Assembly: GCA_012862575.1 (NCBI GenBank)
Contig: BLSF01000084.1
Location: 83,528-147,527, forward strand
Length of the DNA stretch: 64,000 nucleotides
Direction of reading: 5' to 3'
From: Parietichytrium sp. I65-24A
Lineage: Eukaryota > Sar > Bigyra > Thraustochytrida > Thraustochytriidae
Part shown: piece by piece, positions 21,901-32,737 of the stretch
Position numbering within the stretch: the first letter of the stretch is position 1
Layout of the letters: each line of letters opens with the position of its first letter
Notes under the pieces: model-generated
The model's input: only the letters and a program-made list of their open reading frames with translations
The model's database searches: none
What the model was told of the DNA's origin: nothing
Translations under genes and position numbers: made by a program

Positions 21901-24900
21901 CCGTTGCCGCCCAGTGGTCGAATCGGGGAATGCTGCAGTTTCGCTGATAGCAATCCCCGAATCGTTGGATATAGTCTTGAGCGCTGGAGAGAGGTGATTG
22001 AACGGAGAGGCTTCGGACCCTTCTGCACGATCAAGCTCCTCTGCGGGTTTGTTAAAAAAATTCGCCCCGAAAGCTCTCGCCATAGAGAGCTCGCGATAAA
22101 GATTGAGCTTTGTTCCACCTAGTCGAAGCGGGTCCATCAGCGGATCGGCTCCATTCTTTGACAGAGCCTGCTCAGCTGGAGCAGAGTTCTCCCGCATTCT
22201 AGCGGAGGCTGCCCTATGGTCCGTGCCGTTGGGGTTTGGTCGCGTCCTTGCCCGACCGCGCGTTCTTGCGCTCTCGCTCATGTCGAGTCTCCAAAATTGG
22301 TTTTCCAGGTCTTTTCCCTCCCCCCACGTCCCTCTTTCATGCGTGACTTGCTTCAAAACTGCATTCCACTTCATCTCGGCAATTCTTCCTGCAAGAATTC
22401 GGAACCTTGCGATTTCGAGTCTCTCTCTTGCCTCGTTGGCAGACCATGCCGCGAAAACGTCCGTCAAACGACCAATCCAAAAGTTGGACACCTCCTCCTC
22501 CGGATCCTGGCCCTGGTCGAAGGGATTGTCTTGCGTAAAGTAAGATCCCATTGACGACGCAGATAGCGACGACTGGGCGGAGACGTTTCGCCCCATCCCA
22601 AGAAAACCGTTGAGCGGAGTCTTGGTTCTTGTTTCCGTAGGCGGGGAGCTGAACCAAGGCGACGTTGGCGACGATAACGATCCGATTGATCCTGGAGTGT
22701 CAGAAGCATTTGCGCTTGTAGAGCTCGTATTGACAAGGCGGTTGTACATCGACGTGATTCTGTCTCGATGCGCACTTAATAGCGAACTCGAGGAAACGAA
22801 TTCCAAGCATTCTTCCAAGCGAATCTTGCACGCTGGGTACGATTTCGACATGTCCAGCTTGTAAATAAGATGCGAAGCTTGTGCCTCTAAAATCACAGAA
22901 GCCGCGTTCCATGGCATAAAGTCGGCCCCAGATATAGATTTTTTGTCCATGACGGAAAAACAATCGACCAGCCATTGTAACAGGATGCTGCAAAGCGTCT
23001 TTGTCAGCGCCTGCCTTAGACGGCATGTTCGGCACTTGCAAGAGTGTAGGGAGGCATGATCGCCGGGAATCTTCAATGCGTGAAACGGGCAGGCCTGCAG
23101 ATTGTGAAGGAGACCTAAGAATGCCACGTAGCTCTTGAACCACGGCTCGCTGGCGAGCGGTTGTGCAGTTGCGCTCTCGCATCCCAAGCAAGTATCTGAG
23201 CAAGAGGCACAAGACTTGTTGGTGGAGGGTTTTCCAGGCTTCCAATGGTCGGAACCTCCGGTAGGGGCGTAGAGCTCGTCTAACAGCTTCCCATAGTCCA
23301 GGACTTGGACCTCGCCCTCTAAATATCGCTCCACGTCGGTTTCTGCGCCCCTCTTCCGCTCCAATTCACTTTCTCCCTCCCCAAGAGTTTTAGTGGATAA
23401 TTGTTCGCCAATGCACAACGTTCCATGTTTGCGCAATAGCTGCGCAACAAGAACGGCCATTTCGTGGCCAACTGTCAGCAAGTGGGTCTCCCTGAGATTT
23501 TCCAGGGCCAAAGCAGCGGCACGCACGGTTCTTGTTAGGAGGACAGGACCTAGCCAGACTGGAAATTTATCTTGAAGTTGCAGCCAATCTAGAGTTCGGT
23601 CGATTGATGTGTACACACGGTATGAGTTCCTTCGATCCGGTCGTTTGGCTGTGTCGAGTGCGTATCGGAAGAGATCAAACCCAAACAAGGCATCCGCAAG
23701 TTCAAAATAAATATCCATGCACTCGCACGAACAACCTTTGCAACAAGACGAGAAGAGGGCGTCCTGCCAGCCGGCGACCTTCAACACTGCCTGACAATTC
23801 GATCGAGGGTGGGAAAGAAGAGTTTTGTGCAGAGACTGCAAAATATCGCGCTTTATTTTGGAGCAACCTGAAGCCCTCACGGGGCCGTACAGAAGCGCAA
23901 GAATGGCATCTGGGTTGAAGAGCAGCGTGATACCCGTATGGGGTTTTGTCACGGCGGCAGACCTCAAACACAGCCTGAGCAGATCTTCAACATGCGACGG
24001 CGACCACTCAATCTCTTTCATGGAGTAGAAAAGCGAAACACCGACAAAATGCCAAAAGTTCCGGCTATTGGAGGGAATGAGTCTTGCCTTCGAGGCCACT
24101 TCGAGGGTCTGAATACACTGCAGCACAGTTCCCACGTTTTTGGAAGCCAAGAATGCAATCAGGGTGTCAGTAAGTTTAACTTGCCTTGAAGCCGCCGTAG
24201 ATACAGACTTCGTTTCGTCTGCGAAGTTGGTGATGTTGTCGAGAGCAATACTGCTCTGAAACACGGAGCTGGCTGCCTCCAAAAGAGCGGGGGGCTCAGC
24301 CTCCTGCGAAGCAATCTCAAATGCATCTGCCGTAACGAAGTTGAAGCACCGCGCAAACCCGGCGGGATCGGCCTGGGCGACCTCAGATGCGATGGCGAGA
24401 ACGGCCTCCGCCAAGTTTTCGTCGTCGATGTCACAATTGAACACGAGCGCGCGCAGCGATGATAGCTCATCTTCGTCAAGTTTCTGTTGCTTTGCCAGCG
24501 CTAGCATCCCTCGCAACATCACCAAGAGTTGGCGCTGCGCTTCGACAGAAATCGTTGACCCAAAGTGACGATCAGAGCAATCCGCTCTTGCCCACGCTTT
24601 TCGTACAGCGCCTCTTGGAGAGAGTCCCGCACTTTTATACCCAGACGGACTGAACTTGGGGGTGTCAATTAGCATGCCAAAGTCACTTGCGTCGTCCTGC
24701 AGCACAGATTCGCCATCCGCAAATGAGCACTCCCCGTCGTGGTCATCTGCCTGTTGAGCGCAGGAGGACGAGAACTCGACAAAAGCGTCCATGTCAGGCT
24801 CTTCCAGCATCCCTTCGCGGGGCCGTTCACGGGCGTCATAGGGTTCCTCGCCGACCTGATCACTAAGATATGGAGAAGCGATGGCATCCATTTCCTCGTC

Positions 24901-27900
24901 GCGGGAAAACAGCTCATTCACAAGGATTGGAACTCCAACGACTCGTCTTGCACGCACCGCTTGGATGCATAGTAAGAACGCGAGGGCGACTGCTTCTTTC
25001 TCTAGGGCGTCGTGGTCTGTTTTAGAGACTGAATGTGCCCAAACCCTCAAGTTAAGGAGGATTTCACGAATCGCCTGCTGAAAGAGTAAACCGTCAGGCT
25101 CTAGTTTTTGAACCAGGTAAAACGCACCCAAGAGGGTGTTTTGGTTTATGCATTGTGCCGACAAACGCGTCAGCAGATATGCAATAATAGATATTCCGTC
25201 CCGGATGATACGACGAGAACGATGGAGTGCCTGCCCGGTGCTCAGAAGTTTTCCAAGCAAATACAAAGCACACCCTGCAAGATCCCCGCCACATTCCAGC
25301 GCCAAGAGAGGTATGACGGCATTCATCCCGCCAACAGCAAGAATTGACTTTCGCGCGCCTCTCCGCCAACAGCCGCGAGTGCCTTGGCCGGTGTACGAGA
25401 GCGCGATAAAGCGGTTCGCCTTAAATGTCTTTTTTGGGGCTGGACTTATGTCCAAGAATATGCCAGCTGTGCCGTTCACTGCATTCTCGTCAAGCCGCAG
25501 AGCGAGGTTGGAATCGACCGACTTGCGTTCGTATCCGTGGTAGACTTCTTTAATGTGTTTTGGCTCAAGGGCGTCATGCCAAAACTTAATTTGACGCATG
25601 CATGCGCGCAGCTGCCGGGACCCGTGCGCATCAGTTCCGATCGTCCAGGAGCCAATAATTGAGTGTCTTTTGCGCTGAAAGGCAAAATCAAGAGAGAACT
25701 TCTCGAGACATTGACCATTTACGTATACTGCAGCAGAGTCCGAGCCACCCGCGTGCAGGAATGCTGAGCTTCTTTGCCTGCGAAGGACGATGGCCAAATG
25801 AACCCACGTTCCGAGTGGTGCTTTCGCAGCAGTCTGGCGAGTTGTAATTCGCTTGTCAATACGGCTACAAATGGACAACGAACCAGAGGGATGCACAAAC
25901 ACTGAAATGCCATAAGTTTTGGGCTCGTTCAAGATTTCGAACAGGGTTTGCAATTGGTCGGATCTCCCCGCCTCTTTCCCGGCAGACCGCTTGGCAGGAA
26001 ACAATTTTACCCATGCAGCAAAGCTCAGTGCGTCCTGAGACGGCCATGCCACATTTTGTCCCGCAAAGGGGGTGCATTTCTCAATCTGGAGTGAGCTTGC
26101 TTCAGTTGCGCACGATTCGATGCATACATTGAGACCCGCCTCCTTGCCGTCGAAATATATGTAGCACTTTTCTTCATCCATGACTGAGTTGACGCATTTC
26201 ACGAGCATCGCGCAAAGATTCGGCCGCTGCCTAGAAGACAGGTACCACACTTTTCTGAAAATGGCTTTGAGCTGGCGAACGGAGGTCTGGCACTGGCCAA
26301 GAGCAACAATAATCTGGCAACACAATTTCCTCCCCGTGGAATCGAATGTTTCCAAATTCTCCAGGACCTGTAAGAACAACGACTGCTGTGTTTGACAAAA
26401 AGCAGTAGCGTTTATACGGGACTCCTCCTGTGAAATCAAGTTGTACTCTGAAAGTGGATCCTCCTTGTCAGGAGCCGAGGCGCCATTCGACGGAAACAGA
26501 TCGGTGGACTCGGTCAGTTCAAGGTCCTGAAAGCAGAAGTGGCTGTGGAGATCCGAGAGGCTCCTTTGCAAGGATAAATCGGATGCATCGGGTGTGCTGT
26601 TTACAACGTTTGTGATAGCAACCTGATCCGGAAAGCTCGGTTTGATCAACCATGTAATTACCGCAAGAGCAGCGTTAATTACCGCCTTGTGCCGTAGTCT
26701 TGATGCTGAACTCTGCACAATTCTACTGAAAAAGACCAAAACAGCGTCTAAAGCATCCGGGTTGGGCACCACTCTAGACTGAAACGCCAATGGTTCTGTT
26801 GCGCAAATGTCTGTTGCCAAAAAGCGCGACACGCCACCTGCAGATTCGGAGAATTGAAACGTCTTTTTGCCATCAAAGAGCATGCCGAAGAGAACATTAA
26901 AGCAAGCTGGGACCTGGTCGTCTCTCACCGCGCACGCTGCCAAAAGAGACCCAAATTCACAATACTGCTGCTCACGCCGTGCGAACAATTTTATTTTCTC
27001 GCTTTTGGAGAAAATATGCACCATGGCGGAGAGAACCGCGAGAGCAGTCTCGCACCGTTGAAAGCGCTGGGTGTAAGCATCCACAAAGTGTAGCATCTCA
27101 GCACACAATTCCACCTCTGTCCAAAGGTATTCTAAAGTCGGCTGGTGTTCAATGGCCGCGATTACCCTAATGAAAACCGAGCAGCTAGGGCTCATTTCGT
27201 CTACCGAATGAAAATTGTTCGAATCTGAGATTTCAACGTTGACCTCTCCAATCTGGGCATCGCCGCACTCGCTTTCGCCGCGAAGCCTATCGACCGAGGC
27301 TTCGCTTTGCGTTCCATACAGATTGCCAAGAGTGCTTCGCACATGGCTAAAGTAGAAGTTCACAAAGTCTCTCCGGCTGCCAACACGAAACAACAGACGA
27401 GACAGAATCGAAACACAGGCTTCCTTGGTCCGAGGGGAGTTCAGGTAAGCGACTTTACAAATCGCAGCAACAAAGCCCTCGTAGTGTTGCTGATCAAAGC
27501 TAACTTTGGAGACGTTCTTCAGACATCCATCAAGCGCGATCAGCGTGCAGCACAATTTGCTCCACTGGTCTTCACCGCACTTTGCGAGGATCGCACCAAG
27601 CGATCCCCACTGGGCAGAGAGTACGGTAAGAGGCGGGGATTCCATTAAAGCTTTGCAAGTGAGCGCAACAAGGTGAGCTGGGTAGCGCTCTTGGTTTTGT
27701 ATTATGTGGAGAAAGAAGAGCAAGCGGGTCTCACCTTTCAAAAGGCTTATCATTTGCTGTTGTGGCCTCACGGGGCGAATGGTCAGAAGAAAGTCCACAT
27801 TGATAGCGAAGACGTGGTCTAAATTTTGCTCTAGTCCGACGAGGAGAGCCACTGTGGCATGCTTGGCAGCCAGCGATCCAGCTCCTAACGAGGCGACGAT

Positions 27901-29322
27901 TGCCTTTGCTGCGGAGCATTGAACCTCCGAAGAGCAGCCTTTAAGAAAGAGTTCCAATACATCAAACATGTATTGTGATTCACCCAATGGCCCTCGATGT
28001 TTTGCGCCGCCTCTCTGGTCCAGTGCGATTACCGAGTTGGCTCCTACACATACAGCCGGCAGATCGATGGCGACTATTGTTGTTTCATCGGAGCCATTAT
28101 CATCGCTGGCGCTCTCTCCTGCTTGCTCCGAACGAATCCGGGTGCCCTTCCTGGGTGACCCATCACTGCTGCTTTCCACTACTGCCGAAGTAGTTCCCTC
28201 TCTTGCTTCTGATCCTAGAAGACGGACGAGGGAATTGATTAGGTCCTTGGCCACCGATTCGTTGTACGCGATTGAGACCCCGGTCGGGCCACACAGAGAA
28301 AAAAGTGCAACGGAATGGTAAAAGATTTCAACAGTTGGAGCGTGCTGCGCGATCCTGAGCAATATGGCAATACCGTTGCTTTCTAGAGCAAACTGGCGCA
28401 AAAGCTGTGCGCTGTCGTGAAATTCGTGCAAATGATGCAAGGTTCTGCCCAAAATATCTAATAGTGCATCAAACGCCTTCAGCATGTCTTGTCCATTACT
28501 GTAATTTTCCGCGTTGTCTCCGTGTTCGGCGAATATGCCCAGATAGCGAGCGACTGAGCCTATACACAAAAGGAGTGTCGGAAGAAACCGATTTGTCAAA
28601 ATTTGGTAGTGGCCCATGGTTTTAGAGAACTTTGCGTGCGGAGTGTCAGAGATCCGAACAGCTTGGAGCCATTCACTCGGAAAACATGTCGAGGCACACG
28701 CATTTGAGGCAGCTATGAGTACATCTGCTATTTCCTTTTCAGAAACCACGACTGTCCCACCATCCGCTGAGGAACAGTCTCCTTCAGAACCTTCCTCCTG
28801 CTCCGCCTGAATGGTACTTGTGTTATCTCGAAGGGTCGTTTCCTCACGGGAAACCTTTGCCGAGGCCCAGCGTAGCTCTGTTTCCACTGCTGCAAGGACA
28901 GCTGCGTACATTTGCTGAGGACAACCCAAAGTTAACCCAGCTTCACCAAGCGTGAAAAGCACAACCGCAGCCTCCCTAGCACTCTCTGCCTCTATGGTCA
29001 TTTCTGCCAGCCGACCTAGCACCATTCCGACGCCAACGCTGCCAACATTCGCCAACTCTAGCGAGCTTGATGTGGACGTGGCGTTCTCCGGATATGATGA
29101 GGAATGGCTTGTGGCGCTGTGGGATGAAGGTGACGATCTCGATGTCGTGAATGCTGGGAAACCTAGCGCAACTCTACCTACAAGCTGTGTACATGCCGCA
29201 TCTGCCATTGCCCTTGCTTTCAATTCAGCCACCGAAAGCGATGCCGAGGAACTAGGAGGAGCGGTAGAACTTCCTCTGCGCGTCGCATCAGCAGAGTCTG
29301 GCGCGCTTCGGGAATTGCCCAT
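18901..29322 (-). CDS. Giant BEACH-WD40 protein (neurobeachin/Lvs-like)
   Basis: 3473 aa in one uninterrupted exon. The ATG at 29322 was chosen because the open frame upstream has only non-ATG codons. The N-terminus MGNSRS fits an N-myristoylation signal. Armadillo-like helical repeats fill much of residues 200-1080. A concanavalin A/LamG-like domain lies at about 1090-1265, a PH-BEACH domain at about 2510-2605 and the BEACH domain at about 2614-2930 (NFEYLMILNDFAGRSYND, LFGSFYSS-like HFGSFYSSKAIVLWYLLRL, LPPWAGGSPERFVYFHR). WD40 repeats follow from about 3030 to the end. This full architecture matches the large BEACH proteins that act in vesicle fusion/fission and membrane trafficking. Family assignment is firm; the specific subfamily is not. 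Confidence 0.95.
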   Translation of the reverse strand: MGNSRSAPDSADATRRGSSTAPPSSSASLSVAELKARAMADAACTQLVGRVALGFPAFTTSRSSPSSHSATSHSSSYPENATSTSSSLELANVGSVGVGMVLGRLAEMTIEAESAREAAVVLFTLGEAGLTLGCPQQMYAAVLAAVETELRWASAKVSREETTLRDNTSTIQAEQEEGSEGDCSSADGGTVVVSEKEIADVLIAASNACASTCFPSEWLQAVRISDTPHAKFSKTMGHYQILTNRFLPTLLLCIGSVARYLGIFAEHGDNAENYSNGQDMLKAFDALLDILGRTLHHLHEFHDSAQLLRQFALESNGIAILLRIAQHAPTVEIFYHSVALFSLCGPTGVSIAYNESVAKDLINSLVRLLGSEAREGTTSAVVESSSDGSPRKGTRIRSEQAGESASDDNGSDETTIVAIDLPAVCVGANSVIALDQRGGAKHRGPLGESQYMFDVLELFLKGCSSEVQCSAAKAIVASLGAGSLAAKHATVALLVGLEQNLDHVFAINVDFLLTIRPVRPQQQMISLLKGETRLLFFLHIIQNQERYPAHLVALTCKALMESPPLTVLSAQWGSLGAILAKCGEDQWSKLCCTLIALDGCLKNVSKVSFDQQHYEGFVAAICKVAYLNSPRTKEACVSILSRLLFRVGSRRDFVNFYFSHVRSTLGNLYGTQSEASVDRLRGESECGDAQIGEVNVEISDSNNFHSVDEMSPSCSVFIRVIAAIEHQPTLEYLWTEVELCAEMLHFVDAYTQRFQRCETALAVLSAMVHIFSKSEKIKLFARREQQYCEFGSLLAACAVRDDQVPACFNVLFGMLFDGKKTFQFSESAGGVSRFLATDICATEPLAFQSRVVPNPDALDAVLVFFSRIVQSSASRLRHKAVINAALAVITWLIKPSFPDQVAITNVVNSTPDASDLSLQRSLSDLHSHFCFQDLELTESTDLFPSNGASAPDKEDPLSEYNLISQEESRINATAFCQTQQSLFLQVLENLETFDSTGRKLCCQIIVALGQCQTSVRQLKAIFRKVWYLSSRQRPNLCAMLVKCVNSVMDEEKCYIYFDGKEAGLNVCIESCATEASSLQIEKCTPFAGQNVAWPSQDALSFAAWVKLFPAKRSAGKEAGRSDQLQTLFEILNEPKTYGISVFVHPSGSLSICSRIDKRITTRQTAAKAPLGTWVHLAIVLRRQRSSAFLHAGGSDSAAVYVNGQCLEKFSLDFAFQRKRHSIIGSWTIGTDAHGSRQLRACMRQIKFWHDALEPKHIKEVYHGYERKSVDSNLALRLDENAVNGTAGIFLDISPAPKKTFKANRFIALSYTGQGTRGCWRRGARKSILAVGGMNAVIPLLALECGGDLAGCALYLLGKLLSTGQALHRSRRIIRDGISIIAYLLTRLSAQCINQNTLLGAFYLVQKLEPDGLLFQQAIREILLNLRVWAHSVSKTDHDALEKEAVALAFLLCIQAVRARRVVGVPILVNELFSRDEEMDAIASPYLSDQVGEEPYDARERPREGMLEEPDMDAFVEFSSSCAQQADDHDGECSFADGESVLQDDASDFGMLIDTPKFSPSGYKSAGLSPRGAVRKAWARADCSDRHFGSTISVEAQRQLLVMLRGMLALAKQQKLDEDELSSLRALVFNCDIDDENLAEAVLAIASEVAQADPAGFARCFNFVTADAFEIASQEAEPPALLEAASSVFQSSIALDNITNFADETKSVSTAASRQVKLTDTLIAFLASKNVGTVLQCIQTLEVASKARLIPSNSRNFWHFVGVSLFYSMKEIEWSPSHVEDLLRLCLRSAAVTKPHTGITLLFNPDAILALLYGPVRASGCSKIKRDILQSLHKTLLSHPRSNCQAVLKVAGWQDALFSSCCKGCSCECMDIYFELADALFGFDLFRYALDTAKRPDRRNSYRVYTSIDRTLDWLQLQDKFPVWLGPVLLTRTVRAAALALENLRETHLLTVGHEMAVLVAQLLRKHGTLCIGEQLSTKTLGEGESELERKRGAETDVERYLEGEVQVLDYGKLLDELYAPTGGSDHWKPGKPSTNKSCASCSDTCLGCESATAQPLASEPWFKSYVAFLGLLHNLQACPFHALKIPGDHASLHSCKCRTCRLRQALTKTLCSILLQWLVDCFSVMDKKSISGADFMPWNAASVILEAQASHLIYKLDMSKSYPACKIRLEECLEFVSSSSLLSAHRDRITSMYNRLVNTSSTSANASDTPGSIGSLSSPTSPWFSSPPTETRTKTPLNGFLGMGRNVSAQSSLSASSMGSYFTQDNPFDQGQDPEEEVSNFWIGRLTDVFAAWSANEARERLEIARFRILAGRIAEMKWNAVLKQVTHERGTWGEGKDLENQFWRLDMSESARTRGRARTRPNPNGTDHRAASARMRENSAPAEQALSKNGADPLMDPLRLGGTKLNLYRELSMARAFGANFFNKPAEELDRAEGSEASPFNHLSPALKTISNDSGIAISETAAFPDSTTGRQRRSPSHQSILVRQQVDALAQQQKQLELTKSPDSLFSETATLVLPVETVEGKLEITKTHVKFLRLQSEARGDGTFGIGKRWVFSIIRRVQRRRYKMKWQAIELFTGSSERKSYFFNFESAAKCDLVLKLIGKAIKQEDALWTPEERARKSGALEAWVQGDISNFEYLMILNDFAGRSYNDMAQYPVMPWTIKDFTSEVLRLDDAAVYRDLRFPIGAQSLAKQNELLERYSETQKTHTSALGGTASSGGLGKSLFRWPFPTAHSKSRELEEAHGDEHVLMGPPWHFGSFYSSKAIVLWYLLRLEPFTSLHIDLHGKKFDLADRQFHSVEGALKFAMDISPRELVPEFYCNSEFLRNSAGFDLGVKQDGTSVGDVILPPWAGGSPERFVYFHRCALESDFVSENLHHWIDLTFGYKQRGQEAEEAMNVYFHLMYEGAVNMEYLKEVRPDLHNTVVRMIEEYGQCPPMMFSKPHPQRSEQARRRWKSVFSPLDVVKSSIPRFLRTPEASVQYVTLDTHQSRSGGMLWMSPELSLKVAPGTASAGVEQAGLSAKFLAIDVDRQIRMVHVQWAAGQGRLFGQVDKLGELGAPFLFSSGIGPHMFAYRIDQGKDLQFPQNSPALLDCSSLLHPEQALESPADPRNLVSLYCTGFWDASFRSIHLDIDTKALSSDLDLSVAAVASSPLASPKSGLESSPLGSPTSGSTSSSASSFKDASFKVKRRSNSWLGAKRYFEDGVYKEHSDTTTCVAVTEDGLRVLTGSVDCCVCVWRVHPVYKPGKPHGKTGGILHTTRNSTDAGFAHAGDKAQKSGGAPGVSSKTFSHQLVPELVLLGHDDVVTAVAVCSSLDLVFSASLDGTCIVHTLDTGTYLRSISMGSRPQTSFHGSFSSNLSSGWMWVGIATCKMAALQVWHESEQTLSSYSINGRLIESRRCTSPMYVFAYSHDCEILVCASKHRVVHAFNSVDLTPLCQTPQLGADITAISRSSDQYSFLISLVDGSFVHFKVL

Positions 29323-31203
29323 CTTGCAGAGTTTCAAAGAGAACAAAGCATCCCACGATCACCGGCCTCCAGGCGCGTCACCCTCAAAACGTCAAGTCTG
29401 GGGCCGGCTGTTACAGCGCAACGCCGCTGCTGCGCGAATCTCGTTCGTGACTGGGACTTTTTGCCCGCGACAAGGAACCGAAGCTCACGACTTTCCAAAC
29501 TACAACCACAACCACAACCACAACCACACCAGCGAATTCGTTTCGGCGCAAAAGCAATGGCAGTCAAAGACGCAATTTCAAAGACCGTCAAGACCTGCGC
29601 CGCTCCAGAATTTGATCCAGTATGCAACAGAATCCCTTTCCCCGCAACCACACCAGCGAATTCGTTTCGGCGCAAAAGCAATGGCAGTCAAAGACGCAAT
29701 TTCAAAGACCGTCAAGACCTGCGCCGCTCCAGAATTTGATCCAGTATGCAACAGAATCTTTTTCCCGCAAATCTTCTCTCGACTCTTCAAGTGCCTGGTC
29801 AAGTTATGGTTTTGACGTTCACAGATGTTCACAGCCGATCGACCCTCTCTTTCGCGAATGCTGCGTGATTCTTCGCGTTCAACTTCGTAGTAATGTAAGA
29901 CCTGCACTTTGCCACGCCGCGCACACGAAATTCACATCGAAATTCTCCCCTGCCTTCCGCGCCAAGTGAACGTGTCCCGTATTTCCCCAAATCAACCGAC
30001 CCCGGCGGAAATTCTCCCGAGAAATTTTGGTCTGCTCCTCGCCGCTAGCGGCCGGGCTGGACGAAAAGGTAACAGTGACTTGAATTAACAGCGCGGCGCC
30101 GGTGAAATACTTTTGTTGCGCGAGGACACTTCGGGGAATTAGATTTGGCCGCGCGTCCTCTCCCGGTTTGCTGTTTTGGATTCAGAAGTGCGGCGGAACG
30201 GACGACTCTTGATCGAATACGGAGTTTCCTTGGACTTCAAGATGAACAAAGAGCTATGCAGAGAGCCCCTGGTCTGATTAGGAGTAGTCCACTCTCGCAT
30301 AGAGCCTCTCTCTAGACCAGGGTCCTAACGGGCGTAGCGAGCAACGAACTGTTCCTCTGAATTTCTCAAATTTTGTTTTCTTTCTATACGAGGTAAACTG
30401 CGCGCCAACGACAAACCTGCAAAAGATTGGTAATTTCTATGACTATATGAAATTAATTTGGCTCTAGCTAGCTTCCTTCCACTAAGCTTATGCTTAGATG
30501 GTCTTAACACTACACGATATACACGATCTCTTCTTCACAGTCAGAACATGTCAGAACAAAAGATCCATACTCAGAATACACCTCAGTCTCAGACTGACAT
30601 TTGACCCAATTTCCGGTGGACTGACCACAAGTTGAGCCTTGAATAAGGCGACTCATACAATCTCATACATCCATGTTATCGTACGTACCAGGTACTCACA
30701 CTTAGGTTAAAAGTTGTTTTCGTTGCCCACGCCCATGTTTGATGACTTCAAACTTATCGGGGATTTGAGTCTGCTCATCGCAGCTGACCTACGTACTCAG
30801 TACCGGTAGCCGTGCGACTCGGCGGAGATCTTTGTGCGAGCGTAGTACATGGCCCCCCTACTATGGCAAAGGTTACATACAGCTGCTCCCTATCGTTCGT
30901 CCCCCATGTCTCCCCTAGTACATCTATCTCTTCAGAGGCTACATCAGATTCACAGTCGGGGTTGGTCAGGTTAGACTGGTTATGCATGGTTAGGCCATTC
31001 GATCACTTCAATCATCTTCAATCTTAGTTGTCAATTGAAATCATTGTCTATGCCTATCAAGATCAACCAGGAGCATCCGCGGAGGACAGCAGAATTCAGA
31101 ATTCAGATGACGGCAGACCCCGAACTGGGAAGTGGCAAGTGGAAAGTGACTGGGACGACGAGCAAGTGGAGGGGCATTGGGGCGTTGGAACGGCATAGGC
31201 TCA
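29323..31203. other. Intergenic region upstream of the BEACH gene
   Basis: About 1.9 kb. It includes a 124-bp tandem duplication and several GTAC-containing short motifs (about 30680-30805). A segment near 30228-30275 resembles repeated sequence at 32120-32160 and 34010-34040. No gene was supported. Confidence 0.5.
29521..29768. repeat. 124-bp direct tandem duplication
   Basis: Two nearly identical copies, at 29521-29644 and 29645-29768, each starting CAACCACACCAGCGAATTCG and ending in a C/T-rich CCCG. They differ only near the end of the unit. The duplication lies 200-450 bp upstream of the BEACH start codon. An AACCAC run precedes copy 1. Confidence 0.95.
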
Positions 31204-31443
31204 ATGAGAGTTCTCGGACTGGTAACTGTTTGCGCAGCGATGCTGCTGCAAAGCTCCTGTGCAGAGCGAGCCCTGATCCAAGGCCAAGGCCAAGGCCAAG
31301 GCAACCTGCGCAGTTCTCTCTTGGACAAGGCGCAGTACACTATGCCTACCGGTGAATCTTTCTGGGGTAGTTCCAAGAAGCTCAAAGATGCAACCAAAAA
31401 ATGGTTGGTCAAAGCGGGCCAGGGCTACACAAGCTGGGGGTGA
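31204..31443 (+). CDS. Small secreted peptide precursor, family 1 (79 aa)
   Basis: The ATG at 31204 starts a classic signal peptide (RVLGLVTVCAAMLLQSSC). The family core follows: AERALIQG, a QG repeat unique to this copy, then NLRSSLLDKAQ. The tail is basic (KKLKDATKKWLVKAG) and ends YTSWG. The leader motif CGGCAGACCCC lies 93 bp upstream. No cysteine occurs in the predicted mature part. The basic amphipathic tail and terminal Trp-Gly resemble secreted bioactive peptides, but there is no direct evidence of function. Confidence 0.75.
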   Translation: MRVLGLVTVCAAMLLQSSCAERALIQGQGQGQGNLRSSLLDKAQYTMPTGESFWGSSKKLKDATKKWLVKAGQGYTSWG

Positions 31444-32737
31444 GCACGAGCGAGGCCTGTCGCCGCCGCGGTGTACGGACATTGTGCGGAAGGAAGCACG
31501 CCAAGATAAATTAAAAAAGCTGGCAAAAGTAAACTATCCATTGTTCATTGATCGAAACATTTTGCTTGGCTGTCACACTTCGACAGTATGGCCTCAAGAG
31601 TGAAGCACCGCTCATCGTGCGAGCCTTGCGAAGGAATATTTACAGCTGCGAGGGTACAGAACCCGCAGTTTCTCTCGCACACTGCGCGTCTTGCCTTCCA
31701 CAACCGATGAATTTGTGAACGCTTATCTTCTGATGCGCTCTTCTTTCCTTCTGGATCTCATGCACGAAAATTCACAGAACATTGAGCAGGATTCAAGCAA
31801 GTCCCGCCTCGCAGGGAACTGGAGTTTATTTCGCGTTACGTTCGGTCACAGCGCAGGAGTGGATCCAACGTACTCGCCATTTCCCGTCGGCGAGGACTGT
31901 CGAAGCGACCAGACTTTTGCGAACTATCGAAGACGATTTGGATGTCCTGATTTAGCCTACATGTATCAACTCCATGAGCTAAACATGCTCGAACAAGGCT
32001 AACAAAAGCGCTCATTTTCCTTTTTTTTTTTTAACGAGTTCTTTCGATCAACAGCACGTCACGCAGTCTACCCTGAGCCTCAGTTGGCATTGCAGAATGA
32101 CGAGTCTTGAACAAATACAAAGTCTCATGGGAGTTCAAGATGAGCGAAGAGCTATTCCTTTTGAACCAGCCCCCGCTTAGAGGAGCTTTTAACCTGGCTA
32201 GCTAGGGGTCAGTGATCGGTGGAAAGCTTTTCGTTCCCATTCTTAGCGTGACCTTTTTGGCCCACGATCATTGATTGATCTCTGCGTGCTCGGCACTAGG
32301 GTACTCGAGTACTGTACTGATTAACAGTTTGCGGCTTCCCAGACGTCTGTTTCAGTTGCAACTCACTAGAGCCAATTGCACACTGCCACTTTATCCAGTC
32401 AATCACTTGGCAAGCGCCTTCATCAACGATTACAAAGATTACAAAGATTGGGACGCGCATAGGACTGTTCATCGAAGTTACATTGACATTGACATTCACA
32501 TTCACAGTGAGCGTATCACTGACATTGACTATCCTTTTGCCCAGAGCGCCCAGTGATCAGACCTTTCCTGACCTCCTCAATGCCATTCGTTCACATTCAC
32601 TTTTACAGTCAATGATAGTCGATGATCCCTCTCGATCAACCAGCAGCCGCGAGAGAGTCACTGGGGACCATCGACAGACCCCAAGCTGCGCCGAGCAGCT
32701 CGACGTTGGAAGCGGAATTGAGTTTTGGAAGTGCGAG
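31444..32737. other. Spacer with repeat-unit sequence between peptide genes
   Basis: About 1.3 kb. The first 120 bp (GCCGCCG-rich block, then AGCTGGCAAAAGTA) are shared with the 3' flanks of the other family-1 genes. The part at 32040-32160 and 32255-32350 is homologous to 33935-34040 and 34165-34260, showing that each gene sits in a larger duplicated unit. No intact further gene was seen. Confidence 0.55.

Noticed and set aside
28952-29815. 287-codon plus-strand frame
   Set aside because: Antisense to the BEACH N-terminus, then runs through the 124-bp duplication; no ATG at its start and repetitive product.
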